From Peromyscus leucopus (taxonomy: Eukaryota > Chordata > Mammalia > Rodentia > Cricetidae), in NCBI RefSeq assembly GCF_004664715.2, contig NC_051068.1, positions 14,024,798 through 14,088,797 on the forward strand: a DNA stretch of 64,000 bases, given 5' to 3'. Both the position numbers and the translations under genes were made by a program. Position 1 is the stretch's first letter. Each line of letters begins with the position of its first letter. The notes below the pieces were generated by a model. It was not told where the DNA came from. It was given only the letters and a program-made list of their open reading frames with translations, and did no database searches. This document shows, one piece after another, positions 33,060 through 43,808 of this stretch.

Positions 33060-33625
33060 CAGTCACGGTAACGTACGGGAAATAGACCTTTTGCAAGTAT
33101 TGCTCCTTATACCCTTTGACTAAAGTATCTCAAATTCCTACCCCCAAAAGACTCTCCAACTCCTATTTTCCCGATACGGACAACTGCTGGTCTGCTTACA
33201 TTCTGCACTAAGCTGGGTCACAGAACTTATCTTCCTGGGTTTCAGTTATTTCATTTAGCAGGACATCCTCCAGGGCCATTACTTGTGTTGTTGAAAATGT
33301 CAGGATTTCCTTCCTTTTAAGGTTGAATAGTATTCCACCGTTACACACACAGTGCTTAAATCCATTCATCATTTCCTGTATCTAGACTGTTTCTACTTCT
33401 TGGCTTTGTGCACAGTAAATGCTACAGTAAAACAAGGAGCGTGGCTGTCTCTGCAATGCGTGATTTCATTCTTTTGGATGTGTGCCCAGTACTGAGACTG
33501 TTGGAGCCTATCGTAGTTTTATTTTTATTTTCAAGGAAACCCCATAGCACTTTGCATAATGACTGTACTAATTTACATTCTCACAATGTTGAAGAACTCC
33601 CCTCTCTCCTGGTCCTCACCAATAC
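33060..33625 (-). mobile_element. Old L1 (L1M-class) 3' region
   Basis: Order and wording match the recalled mammalian L1 3' end: TTCATTTAGCAGGACATCCT, GTTGAATAGTATTCCACCGT, TGCATAATGACTGTACTAAT, CTTGTTATCTTTTGAAG. It is old, with many changes and indels. The piece GACAAGAGCCATTCGAAG at 33,818 continues it beyond the B1. Confidence 0.8.
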
Positions 33626-33675
33626 TTGTTATCTTTTGAAGTTTTTGTTTGTTTGTTTGTTTGTTTGTTTTGGGG

Positions 33676-33812
33676 TTTTTTTGGTTTGTTTTTTTTTTTT
33701 TTGGCCTGAACTTGTTATGTAGCATAGACTGGCCTCAAACTTGCTGTAATCCCCCTGCCTCAGCCTCCAACATGCCGGGATTACAGGCACTCTCCACCAC
33801 ACCTGGCTTCTC
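33676..33812 (-). repeat. B1 SINE in L1
   Basis: A T-rich tail with a TTTG microsatellite (33,640-33,670) precedes GGCCTGAACTTGTTATGTAG and CTCTCCACCACACCTGGC. Confidence 0.8.
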
Positions 33813-33839
33813 TTTTTGACAAGAGCCATTCGAAGAAAG

Positions 33840-34165
33840 GAGATCTTGTGCTTTTGAAGCAGATGAATTAGTTTTTAAAAGACTCATATTTATCAATGTT
33901 CACTGCAGAACTAGTCAAACAGCAAACGGAATCAACCTCAATGTCCGAACAAAGGGAATGCATGAAAAATGCACTGTACATGCACAATGGAGTTCCACTC
34001 AGCGGTAAAGAGAAACAAAATCCTGATTTTTCCAGGAAAATGTGCGTAACTGAAGATTAGCACATTAAATGATGTAGGTCAAACCCAAAGAAAGAGCACA
34101 ACTTCGTCTCACTTATAGGTGGTATATTTTATATAGACACATAACTGTCTGTGTGTATATGACAG
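33840..34165 (+). mobile_element. Old L1 (L1M-class) 3' fragment, opposite orientation
   Basis: ATCAACCTCAATGTCCGAAC, TGCACAATGGAGTTCCACTC and CAACTTCGTCTCACTTATAG are diverged L1 3' landmarks in plus orientation, so they face the minus-strand piece to the left. Confidence 0.65.
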
Positions 34166-34213
34166 GGAAGTAGAAGCTGAACTGCCCAGAACAACAACGC
34201 AGGGGACTGTAGA

Positions 34214-34437
34214 GGTCCTGAGGGACAGTGCTGGGGGAGATCTCAGAGTACTACACAGGTCCTGAGGGACAGTGCTGGGGGAGATCTCAGAGTACTACAC
34301 AGGTCCTGAGGGACAGTGCTGGGGGAGATCTCAGAGTACTACACAGGTCCTGAGGGACAGTGCTGGGGGAGATCTCAGAGTACTACACAGGTCCTGAGGG
34401 ACAGTGCTGGGGGAGATCTCAGAGTACTACACAGATT
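34214..34437. repeat. 44-bp minisatellite, about 5 units, interrupted
   Basis: Units begin GGTCCTGAGGGACAGTGCTG at 34,214, 34,258, 34,302 and so on at exactly 44 bp, nearly identical. Array sequence resumes between the B1 and the LTR (34,621-34,643) and again after the LTR (35,038-35,075), so it was longer before two insertions. Confidence 0.95.
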
Positions 34438-34620
34438 CTTTTTTTGTTTTTTGGTTTTGTTTGTTTGTTTGTTTGTTTTCGAGACAGGGTTTCTCTGTGT
34501 AGCTTTGCGCCTTTCCTGGAACTCACTCTGTAGACCAGGCTGGCCTTGAACTCATAGAGATCCATCTGCCTCTGCCTCCTGAGTGCTGGAATTAAAGGTG
34601 TGCACCACCACCACCTGGCT
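34437..34620 (-). repeat. B1 SINE nested in the minisatellite
   Basis: Well conserved (GAGACAGGGTTTCTCTGTGT to GTGCACCACCACCACCTGGC). The array sequence CTACACAGATTCTT on its left recurs as CTATACAGATTCTT on its right, a target duplication. Confidence 0.95.
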
Positions 34621-34643
34621 ACTATACAGATTCTTGAGGGGAC

Positions 34644-35037
34644 TGTAGCTAGAGTTTTCCTGCTTTGCCCACAGTCAGAGCAAATCTTTGTCACCCTCCA
34701 GCCCCACAGCCGCTCAGACCCAACCAAGTAAACACAGAGACTTATATTGCACACAAACTGTATGGCCGTGGCAGGTTTCTTGCTAACTGTTCTTATAGCT
34801 TAAATTAATCCATTTCCATAAATCTATACCTTGCCACGTGGCTGGTGGCTTACCGGCGTCTTCACATGCTGCTGGTCATGGCGGCAGCTGGCAGTGTCTC
34901 TCCACGTCAGCCTTCTGCTTCCCAGAATTCTCCTCTCTCCTTGTCCCACCTACTTCCTGCCTGGCCACTGGCCATTTAGTGTTTTATTTATTGACCAATC
35001 AGAGCAACAGATTTGACACACAGACCATCCCACAGCA
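34644..35037 (-). mobile_element. Solo ERV LTR with perfect target duplication
   Basis: 394 bp, ends TGTAGC...CACAGCA in plus orientation, GGGGAC at 34,638-34,643 and again at 35,038-35,043. Same family as 20,097-20,486 and 54,469-54,860. It sits inside the 44-bp minisatellite. Confidence 0.97.
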
Positions 35038-35075
35038 GGGGACAGTACTGGGAGAAGATGCTCAGAGTACATTGT

Positions 35076-35940
35076 ATATGCAAATGTTTTTAACCAACCC
35101 CAGTACCATATCCAATGAATATAGACAAAAAAAAAAAAAAAACAGACTCTGAGTGCCAGGCAAAGAGGGTAAATGGTCTGACGCAGGAAACAAGGTGAAC
35201 TCCATTACTGTTGTGGCGCTGACTGACCGACTGACTTAGAAAGCTTTCAAGCTATGAACTAGGAAAAGAGCTCCTCCCAGAAGGAGGTAGCGGGGCTGTG
35301 AGTGTGAGGGTCGCCAGACACTGGAATTCACAACGCAGACTCCTATAGAGAGCATACTTCACCAGAGAGCTCTAGAAGCATGCCAGGGCCCTGGAGCACT
35401 TCTTATTTTAGATGGATGCACACCGGAACTAGGAGATGCCGAGAAAACACACTTAGGGTTGGTTAGAGATATAACCCTGAGATCTCACACAGGTCCGTTC
35501 TCATGCCCACTGCCTCCCAAGCACACACTCATAACCCACACAAGGAAGGGCACACATAGGAACCCTGCCAGAGAAAGAGTACAGAACAGGACCGTGCTCA
35601 AATGTCCGTGTCACCTGGAAACACTTGACCCAGAAGGATCAGGTTGTTTCCATGTAACTTATCTGTGTCCCCAGACAGAGCTCGGGGACTTTCACGGGGA
35701 TCATAAAATAACCTGTATCACCCAGCAAGGTAAACTTTACTGCACCCAGTGAAACGAATCAAGAATGCAGGCAAGAAGTAATGACCCCAGGGAGAAATAA
35801 TAGAAACTTAACCAGACAGTCACAAGAACTCACACAGAAAGATATTAAAACACGTGCTTCAAATCCTATAATTGCATTTTATATGATCAATAAGACTAAT
35901 GAATATGCCTGATCATTAGAGTCGGGAGTCAAAACATTAC
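35076..35940. other. Unique sequence, no gene seen
   Basis: Contains an A15 run at about 35,127. A 97-codon plus frame (35,459-35,752) has no known motif. Confidence 0.45.
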
Positions 35941-35941
35941 A

Positions 35942-36660
35942 GTGCACGGATATGCAGAAGAAAGGACTGTGGATGAGGGAGCCAAGGAGGAGAGAGTAAA
36001 GGACAAAACACAGACTAAGGAGAAACAAGGGACAGAACAGCGGGACATCTGCACCTGCAGGAGAGCGTCCGGCCGCGGCAGAGGCGCAGTCTGAGCCAAG
36101 GAAGAGGAAAAAGGAGAGAATAGAAAAATGCTAAAAGAAACAATATCTGAAATTTCCCTCAAATTTGATACATATTCTAATCTTCTATGTCCAATTATCT
36201 GACTGAATCATGACAGGAGCAGAATAGAGAAGACACATGATACACAGACTGCCTAAAATTATTAAGAACAACAAAAGCCTTCAAGTCAGGCAGAGAAAAG
36301 AGCTGCACAGCATGTAAAGGAACAAAGATATGAAAGATTACAGATTTTTTTAACTGTTCCCTATCCATACAGGTTGGTAGACACTGGCATAAGAACTGCA
36401 GTATGCTGAAATGAATAAAGGGTGACCTAGAATTCTGTACTCAAAATACGTGTGTCAGAAATGAAGAGGAATGTAACCTATTTTTTCACAGATTTTGTAT
36501 ATATACAGAAATGGAATGATCTCATCACCAGGAAACAGAACTACACGATAAAAATGTCAAAGGAAATATTTCCATCAGAAGGGTGATGCCACAAGATGGA
36601 AATCTCCATCACCACAGAGAAAAGGAGGGCAGGAGATGCCATGGTCTAGAGATTATGCAG
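35942..36660 (+). mobile_element. Old L1/HAL1-like fragment
   Basis: CAGGCAGAGAAAAGAGCTGC, AAAGGAACAAAGATATGAAA and GACCTAGAATTCTGTACTCA follow the order of an old mammalian L1-related sequence. The left limit is uncertain. Confidence 0.55.
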
Positions 36661-36700
36661 TTACCACTCTCATTTTTTGAATCCCTTTAAGGAGCAATTA

Positions 36701-36703
<3 letters not shown>

Positions 36704-36758
<55 letters not shown>
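36704..36758. repeat. (TG)n microsatellite
   Basis: A TG run of about 54 bases at the head of the next SINE. Confidence 0.95.
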
Positions 36759-36759
<1 letters not shown>

Positions 36760-36901
36760 GACAGAGGTCTCTACCTTATTTTTTGAAACAGATTTTCATT
36801 GAATCATGAACTCACCTAGACTTCAGCTAGAATGGCTGGCTAAGGATATTCAGGACTCCATCTCTCTCCACCTCCCCAATCCTGGGACTACAGGCACACA
36901 C
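36760..36901 (-). repeat. B4-type SINE, left part, cut by a provirus
   Basis: It ends CTGGGACTACAGGCACACAC. The missing end TGCCATGATTGG is at 40,451, directly after the provirus, so the SINE was the integration target. Confidence 0.8.
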
Positions 36902-37477
36902 TGCAGTTGGAATTTTTGAGGGGCCTCCAAACAGCTCCCAAATAAAAACACAGAGATTTATTACTTATGAGAGCTTGGTCTTTAGCCTCTGCTTGTTCCA
37001 CTCGTTCTTATAACTTAACTTAACCTGTTTCTATTCATCTATGTTTTGCCTCAGGGCTTTCTGCCTTTCCTTCATTCTGTATGTCCTGCTTTCCTGCTTC
37101 TCTCATGGCTAGCTGGCTAGCTGGCCCCTGATGTCTCCCTGGCATCTCTTTTTCTTTCTTCTGTTCCCCCATCTCTGTTGAGCCTAGATTTCTCCTCCTA
37201 TGTACTCTCTCTGCCTGGAAGTCCTACCTATAACTCCTGACTAGCTATTGGCCACTCAGTTTTTTTTTTTATTAGACCAATCAGGTGCAGGCAAGGTAAA
37301 CAAATGCAACACATCTTTACATAGTTAAACAAATATTCTGTAAGCAAATGTAACACATCTTCACATAGTTGACTAATATTCTACAACATAAATAAATGCA
37401 ACACATCTTTATGTAAACAAATATTCTGTAAACAAATGTAACACATCTTTACATAGTTAAACTAATATTCCACAACA
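36902..37477 (-). mobile_element. 3' LTR with expanded U3 repeat
   Basis: 576 bp. The U3 start (37,296-37,477) holds four copies of a 40-48-bp module with AACACATCTTTACATAGTTA, where the 5' LTR has one. A T10 run (37,261) lies by the GACCAATCAGGTG box. Confidence 0.9.
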
Positions 37478-37490
37478 TTTCCTCCTTTAT
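37478..37490 (-). other. Polypurine tract
   Basis: TAAAGGAGGAAA on the minus strand directly before the LTR start TGTTGTGG. Confidence 0.85.
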
Positions 37491-39190
37491 GTGTAACTAA
37501 AAGGAAAGGTTTTAAATTTAACATAGTAAAGCTATATACAATAAGAACAAGTGTCAAGTAAGAATTACATTTACAATATCCAGTCCATTTGCATTTGGTA
37601 AATTCAGAGAAAATTCTCTATTTTTATCCTATCTTGACAAGTCCAAAGTTTTGTACCTAATTTACCTTCTATCACAACTAAGGAAAACCATAACTATAAC
37701 TATCTGGTCTTCAACTCCACCAAAGACCCCAAAAGGGTATAGTATTACCTGAGTAAATAGGAAGTACGGTGCAAGCCACTCCCAAAACTATAGAAATGAC
37801 AGAGATATATGGCTGCCTGGACAGTCACTGAAGTTTCCTCTGCGATGTTGGGACATCCATCTTCAGCCTACAGGCCTAGAATATCTGACAGACATTTCCT
37901 GTGAAGCAGAAATTCTGAAGGACTGTCCCACATTCTCTTGGCAAAGTTCAGCAATCACTTTCTTTCATGTCCTGTATGTCCAGTATGGACAGCATACTGT
38001 CAGCAGTCGAGGCAAAGATAGTTTCTTGAAAAAAATGGTTAGCTTTGACACAATGAAAGCAAATTCCATATGTACATTATTCAATGCCCATCATTGAATT
38101 TGTAGATTGTTGCTGCCAGAAGCAGACATGTCTCACTGTCATGAAAATCCTTAGGTTATTAAACATCTTAAATGCCATATTCTATAGGTCCCTGAAGAAT
38201 TTAAAGATCACCTATCTATCTAAACTATATCTGCTTAACCTTGAAAACATACCTAACATGACTACAAGTTTGATTGTTATAGATGACTTAACCTGCATTT
38301 TAAAATTATCCTAAATAGTTTGTAATAATAGCTTTCAAGGACTAGAGCTTTATATTACATTTTTAAATGAGCCACATAGGTACCATACCTTAAACAGGAG
38401 TACAAACATGTATCCAGTATAACAAAAATAATATTAAGTTTGTATTAATATACAAAAATCTATACCAATGTAAAATATTTGAGATTAATAGTTGTCTTTT
38501 TATCCTATATTCCTACATCCCCATAAACAATGAGAAATATTCATAAACCACCAAATGACACAAAACTATCCACCCCACCTCTTGGGAATGTGGGCATTGT
38601 GCTCTCTAGACTGCTTCTTATTGTCTGGGGGTGACAGCATCCCCAGGGGCCCCTGAGAAAATTGAGATAATGGTCAAGTCCTAAGAAAACTAGCTATAAC
38701 ATTTATTGTCCAGTTTCTGTGTAATAGGAAAGTGCAAGGTTTATCTGAAGTTCTGGCCTGAATAGTCTGTGAGGCTGGACCATCTCATCTAGCAGTCTTG
38801 AAATTATCCTGGATGCAGAACTCTGAGGAAACTGCAGCAGAGGCATCTGAGAGGCTGGGTCACCAGGGCCACCCGTTTTCATTGGTATCTGGTCCCCTTG
38901 TTCTGTAAATACACAAAATTTCAAAGGTAACATACATATCTTGCATTAACACAAGTATGGACTGCTGTGCAGTGCACACAAGCCAGCTAAAGATGTTTTT
39001 TTGTTTTATGTTTGAGCAGGTAAAAGACATCTGTCAACTTTATATGTTTGTTTGGACTCTATAACCAAACCTCTATCCATGCCATATGAAAGGTTGGCAT
39101 GTAATAAATCACAAGGACTCTGTAACCAACAAGATGTATCATGTCTCATCCAGTCTCAGAGCTGTTCCCATGTCAAGGGATCAGCATATG
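37491..39190 (-). mobile_element. ERV internal 3' region, non-coding
   Basis: Homologous by eye with 12,562-13,950 and 52,358-53,640 (for example TCAGCCTACAGGCCTAGAAT and TGTCTGGGGGTGACAGCATC). Contiguous where the 52-kb copy holds Cox15 sequence. No open frame is supported. Confidence 0.85.
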
Positions 39191-39192
39191 CA

Positions 39193-39456
39193 TCACCTGT
39201 CTTGTAGTTTTTCTGGGTTTATTTCTTTATGTCTGTTGCCAAGATTTTCAGGGGGTCTCGCCCAATCAAATCTGGTCTCTATTAATTTTGGAGGAATCCA
39301 CAGCCTTTCATTTCCTGTGGCAACAAAAGCATAACCTCTTTCCCAATGCAATACATTTTCTAAATTCAGTTTTAAAGTTAAGACATCCCTAAAGTTTCTA
39401 GGCTGGTTTAAATCAGCAATTCCTTTTACAATCCCATGTTTCTCAACAGTTGCCAT
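39193..39456 (-). pseudogene. Retroviral integrase C-terminal remnant
   Basis: An 87-codon frame with a small-barrel-like pattern (hydrophobic alternation, GYAFVATG, then WIPPKLIET) such as ends betaretroviral integrases. Everything upstream in pol is missing. A remnant of an old insertion, not functional. The assignment is by motif only. Confidence 0.55.
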
Positions 39457-39953
39457 TCACTTATCAGAATTTAAAAATTTCAAAGTCACCACAGGATCCA
39501 GATGTATTTACCATCTATACATGGTTTATTCTTTTTATATTACTTTACTCTTTCTTTAAAGACTTTAATTATTTGTAAACTATTTATTTTTCCTATAACT
39601 ATTTATACCCATTTTCTTCTCTTTTTTAAGTACCTATGCATACTGTAACCTGTTTAAATTTTTTTTTAAGTCTGGACCTGTTTTACTGTGCACCTGTAGT
39701 GTTCTCTGATCAAGTGAACTAAACCTTAAACTGTTAAGGGGCAGCTAGGCCCTCCACCTTGTGCCTCTGGTGGTTGGCTCTGCCTACTCTTTGGGTCCAT
39801 TAGAGTGGAGCCTTAAGCCCATGAGCCTGGCAGAGAGCTACTGTGTTTAACTGGGAGCTGTGTTTAACCAAGAGCAGCACCTCTTAAAGGGGCCATATTC
39901 CGTTTCTGTTGGTTTTGTTTTTCACCTTTCTCAGGTCCTATGTGGAAATTTGG
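39457..39953 (-). mobile_element. ERV leader region
   Basis: Between the primer site and the integrase remnant. T-rich on the plus strand, no coding potential. It would be the untranslated leader and packaging region of the element. Confidence 0.6.
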
Positions 39954-39971
39954 GCCCCACATTGGCTGCCA
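39954..39971 (-). other. Primer binding site (tRNA-Lys-like)
   Basis: TGGCAGCCAATGTGGGGC on the minus strand, two bases from the LTR end. Compared with the recalled tRNA-Lys1,2 primer site it differs at three positions. Confidence 0.8.
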
Positions 39972-39973
39972 TA

Positions 39974-40444
39974 TGTAGCAGGGTTTCTTAGACTGCCAGC
40001 CCCCAAATCATGACATGGAGACTTATTATTAATTGTGAATCCTCGGCCTTAGCTTGGGCTTGTTTCTAGCTAAGTTTTTTTTTTTTAATTTTTAACTTAA
40101 ATTAACCCATTTCTATTAATCTATGTGCTGCCCTGATGCTCGTTTACCTCATCTATGTACTATCCATCATGCTTTCCTGCTTCCTCCATGTCAGGCTGGC
40201 TGGCTGGACCCTGACATCTCCCTGGCATCTCTTTTTCTTTCTTCTGTCTCCCTCTGTCTTCCTCTGTCTCTTTCAAGCCTAGATTCCTCCTCTTATTTAT
40301 TCTCTCTGCTCGGAAGTCCCACCTGTAACTCCTGCCTAGCTATTGGTCATTTAGCTTTTTATTAGACCAGTCAGGTGCCTTAGGCAGGCAAGGTAAACAA
40401 ATGCAACACATTTTTACATAGTTAAACTAATATTCCGCGCTGCA
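39974..40444 (-). mobile_element. 5' LTR
   Basis: 471 bp. Minus strand begins TGCAGCGCGGAATATTAG and ends ACCCTGCTACA. Contains GACTGGTCTAATAAAAAGC and one copy of the U3 module that is fourfold in the 3' LTR. Confidence 0.9.
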
Positions 40445-40486
40445 ACACACTGCCATGATTGGATTTTTGTTTAAAATTATTTCTCC

Positions 40487-40645
40487 TTGCCGGGCGGTGG
40501 TAGCGCACACCTTTAATCCCAGCACTCGGAGCAGAGCCAGGCAGATCTCTGAGAGTTCAAGGCCAGCCTGGGCTACCAATGAGTTCCAGGAAAGGCGCAA
40601 AGCTACACAGAGAAACCCGTCTCAAAAAACAAAAAAAAAAAAAAA
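40487..40645 (+). repeat. Young B1 SINE
   Basis: GCCGGGCGGTGGTAGCGCAC to GAAACCCGTCTCAAAAAAC, A-tail, flanked by ATTATTTCTCCTT and AAATTTCTCCTAT. Confidence 0.93.
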
Positions 40646-41454
40646 TTTCTCCTATGTAATTAAATCATTTCACTATTCTCTCCCTTCCCTCCAAGCCCTC
40701 CAATATACCCCTCCTTTCTTTCAAATGTATGACCTTTTTTTTTTCACTAATTGTTGTTATATGCATATATCTAAATGTATATACATATATATATATATAT
40801 ATATTCTAATATAACTTGCTCAGTCTATGTGGGTATGTTTTCAGGGCTGACAATTTAGTATTAGAAAACTAACTGGTGCGTTCTTCCTTAAGGAAGACTG
40901 TTTCTCCCACTCTCAGCATTTTTTAGTTACCTGTAGTTCTTTGTCTAGCGTTGAGGCATCACGGACTTGTCCCATCTACTTTAGCATGTCTACTGTCATT
41001 CTTGTTCAATTCACGTTTGGGCGGTCATGTTGATGAGACTTTAAGCGCATAGCTTTTGACATTGCTAGGAGACAGAATCTCACAGCACACATCATTGGAT
41101 CCCCTCTTACCTGCTGCACCTTCAGCCTTGGCTGTGATTATTTCAACCAGTGCTCTCTAAGACGTAAACCAATGGCTGTTGGTTACAAGACTGGGTGCAG
41201 AATGGAAGTTTTGAACAAGGTCAAGAGCAATCACAGAACCCCATAGCTGAGCTGGCTGGATACTCTTCTTGAGATCAACAAAAGTGCTTCTGCTTTTCTT
41301 GGAGTACAAGAGGCTACAGCCAGGGTGCCCAGATTCAACAGAAAGAAGTAAATGTATTGATCTGAAGATACTCTGGTCCCATACAGAGAAAATTCTAAGA
41401 AAGCTGCTAAATCTGTACCAGTAGACAAGGTCAGCCAGAGCAGAAGCTGTAGGG
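40646..41454. other. Unique sequence, no gene seen
   Basis: Contains a short TA microsatellite (40,783-40,804). The segment 41,157-41,498 has overlapping minus-strand frames that I cannot assign. Confidence 0.45.
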
Positions 41455-41850
41455 CCGGTGGGTGTGGCACAGCTGGAAGAGTACTTGCCTACACGCATCC
41501 TTATCCATTCCAGGCTGAGCAGGAGGGCACACCTTTCGTCTCAGCACTTGTAAACAAAAGCAGGTAAGATTTCTGGGAATTTGAGGCCAGCCTGGTCTAC
41601 AAAGCAAGTTCCAGGCCAGCCAGGGCAGCACAGTTAGCACCACCTCAAAACAAAAACAGAACGGTCACCCTGGGTTCCATCTCCAGCACTGCATGAACTG
41701 GGTGTAGAGCTGCATGCCTATAACCCCAGCACCCAGGGGTCACAGATGGGAACATCAAGGGTTCAATGTCATCCTCCAACACAGAGCAAGCAAGGGATAC
41801 AGGTCAGCCTGGGATACAAGAGACTGTCTCAAAAGAGAAAAAGGAAAAAA
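41455..41850 (+). repeat. B4-type SINE interrupted by a B1
   Basis: ID-like head GGTGGGTGTGGCACAGCTGG, then a B1 at about 41,505-41,655 (GCAGGAGGGCACACCTTTCG to AGCACCACCTCAAAAC), then GGTTCCATCTCCAGCACTGC and a B1-like half to GACTGTCTCAAAAGAG. Confidence 0.65.
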
Positions 41851-41918
41851 TGGAACACAAGATCATAACAGATTTTCTTCAGTATACAATGGGGATGTCT
41901 TAATAAATTCCTTGTTCA

Positions 41919-42150
41919 TAGGGGCTGGAGAGATGGCTCAGTGGTTAAGAGCACTGGTTGCTCTTGCAGAGGATCATGGTTCAGTTCTTAGCACCTACAT
42001 GGCAGCTAATAACTATCTGCAACTTCAGTCTCAAGGGGATCCAATGCCTTCTTCTGGCCTACAGAGGCACTGCACAAGTATGTGGTGCACAGATATGCAT
42101 GTAGACAAAACACTCACACACATAAAAATAAATAAAACTCAAAAAATTTT
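41919..42150 (+). repeat. B2/B3 SINE, nearly full length
   Basis: GGGGCTGGAGAGATGGCTCA to ACACACATAAAAATAAATAA. Well conserved. Confidence 0.95.
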
Positions 42151-42445
42151 AATTCATTGTAAGTATAAATGCATTTACTTACTCATAGACAGTGAGAAAT
42201 ATGTTTCTAGACTTCATTTGCCAAACAGCCCAGCTAAGCACACAGTGGACTTCTTGGTGCTCACCATATGCTCTCCCATCTCTCAGCTGACTGAGAGTTG
42301 CAGCTCCCCACTGTTACCCACGGTAGCAAGGAAATGCTGAAGAGTGTGCCTGGGGAAAGATGAAACAAATCAACATTGGAAGTACAGTGTGATGCAGGAT
42401 GTCTAGGACTCCTGCACCATCATAAATTGCAAAACTGTCACTTGT

Positions 42446-42793
42446 ACTAGTTACTTCTCTGGTGCTGTGATAAAACAATGGCCAGAGGAAACTCAAGGGA
42501 GAGAGGGAGAGTTTGTTTTCTCTCACAGTTCCAGATGAGTAAGAGCCCATGATGGTAGGGTTGAGGTGCGGCAGCAAGCAGCAGGAAAAGGAAGCTGAGT
42601 GTTTTGATCCTCAAATGCAAGCATGAAACAGAGAGTGAACTGGAAGTAGAACCAGGCTATGAACTTCCAAAGCTCACCTCCAGGGACACACCTCCTTCAA
42701 CAAAGCCACACCTCCTAACCCCCTAAACAATGGAATCAACTGTGAACCCAGGTCCCAAGCCTACAGGAGACATTTCTCATTCAAACCGCTGTA
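42446..42793 (-). mobile_element. MaLR-type (ORR1/MT-like) LTR
   Basis: TCTGGTGCTGTGATAAAACA through CATTTCTCATTCAAACCGCT. Near full length and uninterrupted. Confidence 0.7.
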
Positions 42794-42839
42794 TGCTGGG
42801 GACTTCCTTTATATGAAAATCCATTGTGTATCTAGGAGT

Positions 42840-42982
42840 CGGGGACAGAGTTCTCACTTAGCATGCAGGAAGTCCTCCACTCCGTCCCTCCCACTGCATA
42901 AGCCAGGCATGGTGTTGCATCCCAGCTCTAGGGTGGAAGCAGAAACAGGTCAGGACCATCTTGACCACACAGCAAGTGTGCC
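42840..42982 (+). repeat. B4-type SINE
   Basis: CTTAGCATGCAGGAAGTCCT followed by GCCAGGCATGGTGTTGCATC, an ID-B1 fusion with a short 3' part. Confidence 0.65.
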
Positions 42983-43356
42983 GACTAGTTTTGGACAACT
43001 CAACCTGTGCTAGAATCATCTGGGAATAGAGAGCCTCAGCTGAGAAAGTGCCTCCACCAGACGGCGGCAAAGTCTGTGGCGCATTGTCCTGGTTAGTGAT
43101 TGATGTGGGAGGGCCCAGTCCACTGGTGGTGCCAGCCCTGGGCAGGTGGTCCTGGGTTCTATAAGAAAGCAGGCTGAGCAAGCCAGGAGGAGAGAAAGAG
43201 TAAACAGCACCCCTCCAGCACCCTCCATGGTCTCTGCCTCAGCTCCTGCCTTAGCTTCCCTGAGGGACTGCAACCTGCAAGCTACATAAGGCCTTTCCTC
43301 TCCAAATTGCTTTTGCTCATGGTCTGTATAACAGCAACAGAAAGCCAACTAGGACA
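42983..43356 (+). mobile_element. Medium-reiterated rodent repeat, 3' end similar to MaLR
   Basis: GATTGATGTGGGAGGGCCCA and GTCCTGGGTTCTATAAGAAA, ending AGAAAGCCAACTAGGACA. I recall this as a common murid repeat but am unsure of its class (MaLR LTR or hAT-like). Confidence 0.6.
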
Positions 43357-43416
43357 GTGAGTTCAAGGCCAGCTTGGACTACATCAGCATTGGCTGAAAG
43401 AAAAAAGTCAGGTACA

Positions 43417-43560
43417 AGTAAGATGGCTCAGCAGGTTTAGATGCTGTCACCAAGCCCGGCCGCCTCAGTTCAACTTCTGAACCCACGCAGTAGAAGAAAA
43501 CAACCTACTCTCTCAAGTGTCCTCTGACCTCCAGGACACGCTGCTGTGCCTCCCCTACAA
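43417..43560 (+). repeat. B2/B3-type SINE, diverged
   Basis: AAGTAAGATGGCTCAGCAGG then TGTCCTCTGACCTCCAGGAC. Confidence 0.65.
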
Positions 43561-43757
43561 ATTAATTGTAAATGTTTGAAGTTTTTGTTTAATCCATTGT
43601 TTGTCTATATGCTAGCAATAAACAACTGAAAACAAAATTAATCAAAGAATTTACTAATAATACCACAGAAAAGAATACACTACCAGGGAATAGGGTTTTT
43701 TGTTTTGTTTGTTTGTTTACCAGAGTTAGAATGGGCTTTATTAGAGAGAAGAGGTGA

Positions 43758-43758
43758 T

Positions 43759-43806
<48 letters not shown>
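43758..43806. repeat. (GA)n microsatellite
   Basis: A GA run of about 48 bases. It produces a Ser-Leu repeat in a spurious minus frame. Confidence 0.95.

Positions 43807-43808
<2 letters not shown>

Larger units (their letters stand above)
36902..40444 (-). mobile_element. Class II ERV provirus, non-autonomous (mys-like)
   Basis: A 3,543-bp provirus with LTRs at 36,902-37,477 and 39,974-40,444 and a perfect 6-bp duplication ACACAC (36,896-36,901 and 40,445-40,450). It has a tRNA-Lys-like primer site, a polypurine tract and about 2.4 kb of internal sequence with only an integrase-end remnant. Gag, most of pol and env are gone. Size and structure resemble the mys elements of Peromyscus. The family name is an inference. 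Confidence 0.9.

Noticed and set aside
36902..37477. Two separate solo LTRs instead of one provirus at 36.9-40.4 kb
   Set aside because: The polypurine tract and primer site directly inside the LTRs, the matching ACACAC duplication and the SINE split exactly at the outer ends show a single provirus.
41157..41498. Possible retrogene on either strand
   Set aside because: I could not match it to any protein, and there is no poly(A) or target duplication.
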